This document shows, piece by piece, positions 58,507 to 64,000 of a DNA stretch of 64,000 nucleotides. Position 1 is the stretch's first letter; each line of letters opens with the position of its first letter. The DNA is from Motilimonas eburnea (GTDB lineage Bacteria > Pseudomonadota > Gammaproteobacteria > Enterobacterales > CBDFNC01): NCBI RefSeq assembly GCF_021295345.1, contig NZ_JAIMJB010000001.1, forward strand, positions 62,001-126,000, written 5' to 3'. Made by a program: the position numbers and the translations under genes. The notes below the pieces were generated by a model that ran no database searches, was not told the DNA's origin, and was given only the letters and a program-made list of their open reading frames with translations.

Positions 58507-60048
58507 CTAGGCTTTGCTCGTTTGGCGATAATAGCGCCAGAGACATAAACTAAAGATGCTGGTGACAAAAATAATCAACGGCCATGAACCCAAGCGGCCA
58601 TAAGGCGTGTGACCTTGCATTGGGATCACCTCTTGGGTGATCACTTGGGTTTTAAATTGTTCAGCCCGAGAAGTGATCTTACCTTGATGATCAATAAACG
58701 CCGTGATACCGGTATTGGTAGCCCTTAGCACTGGGCGGCCAAACTCAAGGGCGCGCATCTGGGCAATTTCTAAATGCTGATGGGGGCCGTTAGAGTTGCC
58801 AAACCAAGCATCATTACTGACGGTTAAGATCATGCTGGTATCGGTTTGAATATTTTGTCTAAGTTGCTCTGAATAGGCAATTTCATAACAAATGGCCGGG
58901 GCAAGCTTGTTGTGCTTACTTTGTAAGTTAGGCTGCACGTAGTCACCGCGATTGAACGAAGACATGGGCAAGTCAAAGTAAGGTGCAAGGGGCCTTAGCC
59001 ATGCTTCAAATGGCACAAATTCACCTATGGGTAATAGGTGGTGTTTGGCGTAACGGTTTGGGTGATTGGGCTCATAGCCATGCTCAAAGGGGGTATCACC
59101 TAGGGCTATGAGGGTGTTGTAATAGGTATTCTCGGGTTGACGATATTCAATGATACCGGTGATCAGGCTGGTTTGGCGATCTTTCATGTCTTGATTTAGG
59201 CGGACAATGAAGGGCTCGACATTAAACTCCAATGCGGCGATGGCTGATTCTGGCCAGATGATAAGATCGAGCTCTTGTTGGATTTGACTCAGTTGGTAAT
59301 AGAGCTTAAGAGATGGCCATAAGTGCTCATTTTCCCACTTGATGTTTTGATCTATGTTGCCTTGCACCAAAGCGACTTTACTTGGCGCTAAGGGCTGAGT
59401 GAACGTTTGCTGTTTTAAAAAGCCTCCCAAGGCCATCAGCACGACAATCGTGGCAAGGGATAAGCCGGTTGTCAGCCAAGTCCGCTGCTTTATTGCAATG
59501 GTTAACAAGCCAGAAATCAGCATAACAGCTAAGGTTACGCCCTGAACCCCTAAGATGGGCGCGTAGCCTGCTAGCGGCGAATCGATTTGGCTATATCCTA
59601 ACCATAACCAGGGGAAACCGGTGAGGAAATGGCCTCTGAACCAATCAAACAATAACCATACCACCGGAATGAAGAGTCCATACTGCCAGCGCGTTGGTAA
59701 TGAAAAGCGTTGGCAGACATATCCCACCAGTAACGTAAATAATGCCAGGTAGGCACACAGTAGCGCCATCAATGACCAGGTTGCAATCGCTGGCATGCCA
59801 CCGAAGAGATCCATGCTGACATGGATCCAACTGATGCCAAAGACATACATGCCCATAGCAAAAAGAAAGCCTAACTTAGCCCCTTCTTTGGCCGTACGTT
59901 GGTCAAGCAACAGCATAAATCCGGTGATACTGATGAAGACCACAGGCCAATAGGAGTACGGGGCAAACCCAAGGGGAATTAAGCTACCTAATAGAAAAGC
60001 GATGATGCGTATTGACCAAGGGGATAGTTTATTCACGGCGTCATTCAA
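58507..60048 (-). CDS. lnt: apolipoprotein N-acyltransferase
   Basis: Inner-membrane enzyme (513 residues, E. coli 512) that adds the third acyl chain to lipoproteins such as LptE, YajG and ApbE of this window. Six N-terminal spans are followed by a periplasmic nitrilase-like domain with the triad Glu in IWPESAIAAL, Lys in KHHLLPIGEF, and Cys in APAICYEIAYSEQ. A final span ends the protein. corC lies upstream behind a terminator, so lnt may have its own promoter or be read through. Confidence 0.95.
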   Translation of the reverse strand: MNDAVNKLSPWSIRIIAFLLGSLIPLGFAPYSYWPVVFISITGFMLLLDQRTAKEGAKLGFLFAMGMYVFGISWIHVSMDLFGGMPAIATWSLMALLCAYLALFTLLVGYVCQRFSLPTRWQYGLFIPVVWLLFDWFRGHFLTGFPWLWLGYSQIDSPLAGYAPILGVQGVTLAVMLISGLLTIAIKQRTWLTTGLSLATIVVLMALGGFLKQQTFTQPLAPSKVALVQGNIDQNIKWENEHLWPSLKLYYQLSQIQQELDLIIWPESAIAALEFNVEPFIVRLNQDMKDRQTSLITGIIEYRQPENTYYNTLIALGDTPFEHGYEPNHPNRYAKHHLLPIGEFVPFEAWLRPLAPYFDLPMSSFNRGDYVQPNLQSKHNKLAPAICYEIAYSEQLRQNIQTDTSMILTVSNDAWFGNSNGPHQHLEIAQMRALEFGRPVLRATNTGITAFIDHQGKITSRAEQFKTQVITQEVIPMQGHTPYGRLGSWPLIIFVTSIFSLCLWRYYRQTSKA

Positions 60049-60063
60049 TTGCGTTATTCACTT

Positions 60064-60091
60064 AAAAAAATGGCCATCTTACGATAGCCAT
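60064..60091 (-). terminator. intrinsic terminator between corC and lnt
   Basis: On the minus strand a 9-bp stem with one G-U pair (60083-60091 with 60070-60078, loop of four) is followed by seven U. It would end most transcripts after corC. Confidence 0.87.
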
Positions 60092-60100
60092 GGATGGGGA

Positions 60101-60982
60101 TTATTCGGTCTCGACCAGTGAGTCCGTCACATTGTCTGGCAATTTAACTTGTAACTGGATCAAACGGCGCTTGTCGGCGCTGACCACTTTAAAGGTAAAG
60201 CCTTCAATTTCGATACTCTCACCACGAGCGGGTAAATGACCAAATGCATGCATGACCATGCCACCTATGGTGTCTTGCTCGTCATCGGCAAAGTTGACGT
60301 TAAATGTTTCATTAAAGTCTTCAATCGGGGTTAGGGCCCGAACGGAATAATGGCGTTTACTGATGCGGCGTATATCTTCTTGCGGCGCATCCTCTGCGTC
60401 GGTCTCATCTTCGATTTCGCCCACGATCAATTCAAGGATATCTTCGATAGTGACCAAACCTGACACGCCACCGTATTCATCAACGACAATGGCCATGTGG
60501 TAACGCTCGGAGCGAAATTCCTTGAGGAGTTTATCTAATCGCTTACTTTCTGGTACAACCACCGCAGGGCGCAATATTTTAGATAAAGAGAAATCTTCTT
60601 GCTGGTTTGAAAAGCCAAAGCTAATCAGATCCTTAGCTAGCATGATACCTTCAATGTGGTCTTTATCTTCATTGATCACAGGGAAGCGCGAATGTGCAGA
60701 TTCAATCACAATAGGCAAAAAAGTATCAACCGATTGGCTCTTTTCTATCGTCACCATTTGTGAGCGTGGGATCATGATGTCGCGCACGCGCATTTTTGAA
60801 ACATCAAGCACACCTTCGATCATTTCGGCGGTGTTTTGATCAATCAAGTCGCGTTGATTCGCTTCTTGGATCACCTCGACAAGTTCTTCCTGACTCTTCG
60901 GCTCTGCTTGAAACATTTGGCTAAATTTACCTAACCAGCCGCGTTTGGCAGAACCGCTGGGCTGGGGAATATCGTCACTCAT
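60101..60982 (-). CDS. corC: CorC-type CBS-domain protein
   Basis: Cytosolic protein of 293 residues (E. coli CorC/YbeX 292), associated with magnesium and cobalt efflux and, more recently, ribosome-related phenotypes. Two CBS domains span about 65-190 ([48 protein letters not shown]). The C-terminal CorC/HlyC domain begins near 205 ([10 protein letters not shown]). It starts two bases after ybeY ends, in the miaB-ybeZ-ybeY-corC unit. Confidence 0.95.
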   Translation of the reverse strand: MSDDIPQPSGSAKRGWLGKFSQMFQAEPKSQEELVEVIQEANQRDLIDQNTAEMIEGVLDVSKMRVRDIMIPRSQMVTIEKSQSVDTFLPIVIESAHSRFPVINEDKDHIEGIMLAKDLISFGFSNQQEDFSLSKILRPAVVVPESKRLDKLLKEFRSERYHMAIVVDEYGGVSGLVTIEDILELIVGEIEDETDAEDAPQEDIRRISKRHYSVRALTPIEDFNETFNVNFADDEQDTIGGMVMHAFGHLPARGESIEIEGFTFKVVSADKRRLIQLQVKLPDNVTDSLVETE

Positions 60983-60984
60983 GC

Positions 60985-61449
60985 TTAAATATCTTCCTTT
61001 TCACTGATATAAGGATCAATAAAACCCAGTTGTAGCATAATCTGGGTTTCAAGGCTTTCCATTTCTTCGGCTTCGTGGTCATCAATGTGATCATACCCGA
61101 GTAAATGTAACGTGCCGTGGATGATCATGTGTGCCCAATGGGCATTTAACGCCTTACCTTGTTCTTTAGCCTCTTGTTCTACCACACTTTTACAAACAAC
61201 AAGATCACCTAAAAGCGGTAAATCAAGGCCCGGTGGTGATTCAAAAGGAAAAGACAACACATTGGTTGGCTTATCTTTACCACGATAATCACAATTTAAT
61301 TGCTGGCTTTCCTGTGTGTCAACAATTCTGATCGTGAGTTCGGCTTCGTCAGCAGTAATGGTGGCATTTAACCAAGTTTCAAGGTCTGTTGTGCTAGGAA
61401 TATTATTTTCGTTGTCACAGGCCAGCTGTAAATCAAGAATCACTGCCAT
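60985..61449 (-). CDS. ybeY: endoribonuclease YbeY
   Basis: Metal-dependent endoribonuclease (154 residues) involved in 16S rRNA 3' maturation and ribosome quality control. The zinc motif H-x3-H-x5-H is [11 protein letters not shown] near residue 112. TNVLSFPFE is another family mark. It overlaps the ybeZ 3' end by 17 bp. Confidence 0.96.
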   Translation of the reverse strand: MAVILDLQLACDNENNIPSTTDLETWLNATITADEAELTIRIVDTQESQQLNCDYRGKDKPTNVLSFPFESPPGLDLPLLGDLVVCKSVVEQEAKEQGKALNAHWAHMIIHGTLHLLGYDHIDDHEAEEMESLETQIMLQLGFIDPYISEKEDI

Positions 61450-62500
61450 TATTGGCCTCTGCTGCTCTTTCTGCTTCTCGTTTTCGTTTTTTCGCTAGCT
61501 CTTGTGCCTGCTGCTGTTGTTCAAACGCGTCATAGGCTTGCACAATTCGCGCAACGACAGGGTGACGCACTACGTCTTCAGCTTGGAAAAAGCTGAAGCC
61601 AATTTCTTCAACATTAGGGAGCACTTCAATGGCGTGACGTAAGCCGGATTTGACATGACGAGGCAAGTCGACTTGGGTGATGTCCCCGGTGACCACGGCT
61701 TTGGTATTAAAGCCAATGCGGGTGAGGAACATCTTCATTTGCTCTACCGTGGTGTTTTGGCTTTCATCTAAGATCACAAAGGCATCATTTAAGGTGCGTC
61801 CACGCATATAGGCTAACGGAGCAATTTCAATCACGTTACGCTCAATTAAACGCTCGACTTTTTCAAAGCCAAGCATTTCAAATAAGGCGTCATATAAGGG
61901 GCGCAGGTAAGGATCAACCTTTTGTGATAAATCACCCGGTAAAAAGCCTAACTTTTCACCGGCTTCAACAGCTGGACGCGTTAACAAGATACGGCGAACT
62001 TCTTGGCGCTCTAAGGCATCCACGGCGCAAGCCACGGCAAGGTAGGTTTTACCTGTACCGGCAGGACCAATACCAAAGCTAATGTCGTTGGTTAAAATAT
62101 TGGCGACGTAGTTGGATTGGTTTTCGCCGCGAGGCTTGATCACACCGCGCTTCGTCTTGATGGAAATGCTCTTGTGAAACGATGCGCTCTCTTGCTGGTG
62201 ATGTTGTTCAAGTACTTTTGATTCTTGTATGGCCAGATGCACTTGATCGGGTAGCAAGTCAGCTGCTTTCCCTTTTACGGGTTGGGTTTCAACATAAAGC
62301 TGCTGCAAAATCGCCTTTGCAGCATTGGCATGTAAAGCCTTACCGACAATCTTCACATCATGATTGCGGTAGGTGATCTCAACCCCTAAACGGCGCTCGA
62401 TCTGTTTGATGTTGTCGTCAAATGGGCCACATAGATTCGCCAATCGCTCTGGATCGGCGGGGCTCAAAACAAATTCAACTTTTTCTAGTGTTGTACTCAA
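61433..62500 (-). CDS. ybeZ: PhoH-like ATPase YbeZ
   Basis: Cytosolic PhoH-family nucleotide hydrolase that partners YbeY in RNA metabolism. The Walker A motif is GPAGTGKTY; Walker B is [15 protein letters not shown] at 62500 with AGAGA upstream gives [16 protein letters not shown], the usual N-terminus, 11 bases after the miaB stop. A GTG at 62536 would overlap miaB and add 12 unrelated residues. About 355 residues. The C-terminus is Gln/Arg/Glu-rich. Confidence 0.93.
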   Translation of the reverse strand: MSTTLEKVEFVLSPADPERLANLCGPFDDNIKQIERRLGVEITYRNHDVKIVGKALHANAAKAILQQLYVETQPVKGKAADLLPDQVHLAIQESKVLEQHHQQESASFHKSISIKTKRGVIKPRGENQSNYVANILTNDISFGIGPAGTGKTYLAVACAVDALERQEVRRILLTRPAVEAGEKLGFLPGDLSQKVDPYLRPLYDALFEMLGFEKVERLIERNVIEIAPLAYMRGRTLNDAFVILDESQNTTVEQMKMFLTRIGFNTKAVVTGDITQVDLPRHVKSGLRHAIEVLPNVEEIGFSFFQAEDVVRHPVVARIVQAYDAFEQQQQAQELAKKRKREAERAAEANNGSDS

Positions 62501-62510
62501 TATCAATTCT

Positions 62511-63944
62511 CTAGTTCGGTGTGTACGAACCCACACCTAAGTGGTCGGTATGGTTTGGATTTTTACTGATTATATCGGCTGGGCGAATGGATTCTCTTAA
62601 GTTCATCTCATCTTCACCACAAATAAATTCACCGCGTAGTGAGTTTGCGTACACATCCACAATCTTAACGTCGACAAATTGGCCGATAAACTTATGTGGT
62701 GCTTCAAAATTTACCACGCGGTTATTTTCAGTACGGCCGCGTAGCTCAAGTGGATTCTTTTTCGACGGGCCTTCCACTAAGATGCGCTGCGTGGTGTTGA
62801 GCATTTGACGGCTAATTTGCATGGCTTGTTGGTTGATTCTGTCTTGCAAAATGTACAAACGCTGCTTTTTCTCGTCTTCGGTTACGTCGTCAGGTAAATC
62901 GGCCGCTGGTGTGCCTGGACGCGCACTGTAAATAAAGCTAAAGCTGTGATCAAAGTTAACATCGCTAATCAGCTTCATGGTTTGTTCGAAATCTTCTTGG
63001 GTTTCACCCGGGAAACCAACGATGAAGTCCGAGCTAATGGTGATGTCAGGACGTGCTTTGCGTAATTTACGGATTGTCGATTTGTACTCGATAGCCGTAT
63101 GACCACGTTTCATTAGGTTTAGAATACGATCGGCACCACTTTGCACCGGTAGGTGTAAGAAGCTTACTACTTCAGGGGTATCGGCATACACTTCAACGAT
63201 GTCGTCGGTAAACTCAATCGGGTGGCTGGTGGTGTAACGAATGCGATCGATGCCGTCGATGGCAGCCACATAACGCAGTAACTCAGCAAAGCTACAGATT
63301 TGGTCATCAAATGTCGCGCCGCGATAGGCGTTTACGTTTTGGCCTAGCAGGTTAACTTCACGTACGCCTTGTTCGGCTAATTGCGCCACTTCGTAAAGTA
63401 CGTCATCAAGCGGACGGCTAACCTCTTCTCCACGGGTATAAGGTACCACGCAGAAAGTACAGTATTTAGAACAGCCTTCCATGATGGAAACAAAGGCACT
63501 GGCGCCTTCTGCTTTTGGCTCAGGTAAACGGTCGAACTTTTCAATCTCAGGGAAGGACACGTCAACCACGGAAGTGCCGTCGTTGGTTTGAACCTGTTTG
63601 ATCATTTCAGGTAAACGGTGCAAGGTCTGTGGGCCAAATACGATATCGACAAACGGCGCTCGCTCACGAATGGCATCGCCTTCTTGTGATGCAACACAGC
63701 CACCCACGCCGATCACTAAGCCCGGCTTTTGATCTTTGAAGTTTTTCCAACGACCTAATTGGTGGAACACTTTCTCTTGCGCCTTTTCGCGAATAGAGCA
63801 GGTATTGAGTAACAGTACATCCGCCTCTTCTGGCTCTTCCGTTAAGGTGTAACCATGGGTAGCGTCTAATAGGTCTGCCATTTTTGATGAATCATATTCG
63901 TTCATCTGACAGCCCCAAGTTTTGATATGAAGTTTTTTGCTCAT
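62511..63944 (-). CDS. miaB: tRNA-2-methylthio-N6-isopentenyladenosine synthase
   Basis: Radical-SAM methylthiotransferase (477 residues, E. coli 474) that thiomethylates position A37 of tRNAs reading codons beginning with U. The N-terminal cluster cysteines are in [22 protein letters not shown] and [10 protein letters not shown]. The radical-SAM triad is [13 protein letters not shown] domain closes the protein ([18 protein letters not shown]), followed by a 30-residue polar tail. It is the first gene of the miaB-ybeZ-ybeY-corC operon; only 56 bp of its upstream region are in the window. Confidence 0.97.
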   Translation of the reverse strand: MSKKLHIKTWGCQMNEYDSSKMADLLDATHGYTLTEEPEEADVLLLNTCSIREKAQEKVFHQLGRWKNFKDQKPGLVIGVGGCVASQEGDAIRERAPFVDIVFGPQTLHRLPEMIKQVQTNDGTSVVDVSFPEIEKFDRLPEPKAEGASAFVSIMEGCSKYCTFCVVPYTRGEEVSRPLDDVLYEVAQLAEQGVREVNLLGQNVNAYRGATFDDQICSFAELLRYVAAIDGIDRIRYTTSHPIEFTDDIVEVYADTPEVVSFLHLPVQSGADRILNLMKRGHTAIEYKSTIRKLRKARPDITISSDFIVGFPGETQEDFEQTMKLISDVNFDHSFSFIYSARPGTPAADLPDDVTEDEKKQRLYILQDRINQQAMQISRQMLNTTQRILVEGPSKKNPLELRGRTENNRVVNFEAPHKFIGQFVDVKIVDVYANSLRGEFICGEDEMNLRESIRPADIISKNPNHTDHLGVGSYTPN

Positions 63945-64000
63945 TTGCTGTAACTGCTCTACTTACTGGACAACGAAAAAAGAGGGCATATTCTACTGAT

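Overview
The window is a stretch of gammaproteobacterial chromosome, most likely from a marine or aquatic Alteromonadales-like bacterium. The grounds are a complete sodium-pumping Nqr operon with apbE and nqrM, a gpt-frsA-crl-proB block, a lipA-to-miaB block in nearly the Escherichia coli order, a type IV minor pilin cluster and a TRAP transporter. The genus cannot be fixed from the sequence alone. There are no rRNA or tRNA genes, CRISPR arrays, prophages or intact transposase genes. Almost all of the window is single-copy core gene content.

Layout. 1-1098: 3' part of a GGDEF-EAL signalling protein. 1232-9318 (+): a DUF4124 protein, the peptide ABC importer yejABEF, and the lytic transglycosylase slt. 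9452-13418: a pilE-like pilin on the minus strand, divergent from four minor pseudopilin genes (FimU/GspH-like, PilW, PilX, PilV); no pilY1 is present. 13496-17211: threonine aldolase, then a MATE exporter coupled to an alkyltransferase-like protein and divergent from an AraC-type regulator. 17283-20218 (-): pntAB transhydrogenase. 20555-23301 (-): yajG, a periplasmic cyclophilin and ampG. 23383-24554: an AlkB-family gene whose 3' end runs into a nested pair of MITE-like elements. 24718-27881: a TRAP transporter with a lipoprotein binding protein. 28304-35366: nqrABCDEF, apbE, nqrM. 35480-36544: dinB behind a canonical LexA box. 36545-36970 (-): a small exported protein made of 11-residue repeats. 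37110-40635 (-): pepD, a second MITE copy and a chemotaxis receptor. 40987-46082 (+): purine permease, gpt, frsA, crl, proB. 46165-63944 (-): lipA, lipB, ybeD, dacA, rodA, mrdA, rlmH, rsfS, nadD, holA, lptE, leuS, lnt, corC, ybeY, ybeZ, miaB.

How the genes work together. Several groups serve the cell envelope: AmpG and Slt (muropeptide recycling), RodA/PBP2/DacA (elongation and trimming), LptE (LPS export) and Lnt (lipoprotein maturation). The Nqr block carries its own maturation factors: ApbE attaches FMN to NqrB and NqrC, and NqrM is needed for complex assembly. Gpt with an adjacent NCS2 permease forms a purine uptake and salvage pair.

No new multi-gene system was found. The most interesting non-textbook signals are: a 266-bp MITE family with two full copies and a short relic, one copy split by a second 304-bp TA-flanked MITE and supplying the end of an AlkB-family gene; an exported protein of tandem tryptophan-phased 11-mers; three 12-bp iterons before the TRAP binding-protein gene; and a strong Shine-Dalgarno with a 20-codon ORF upstream of nqrA.
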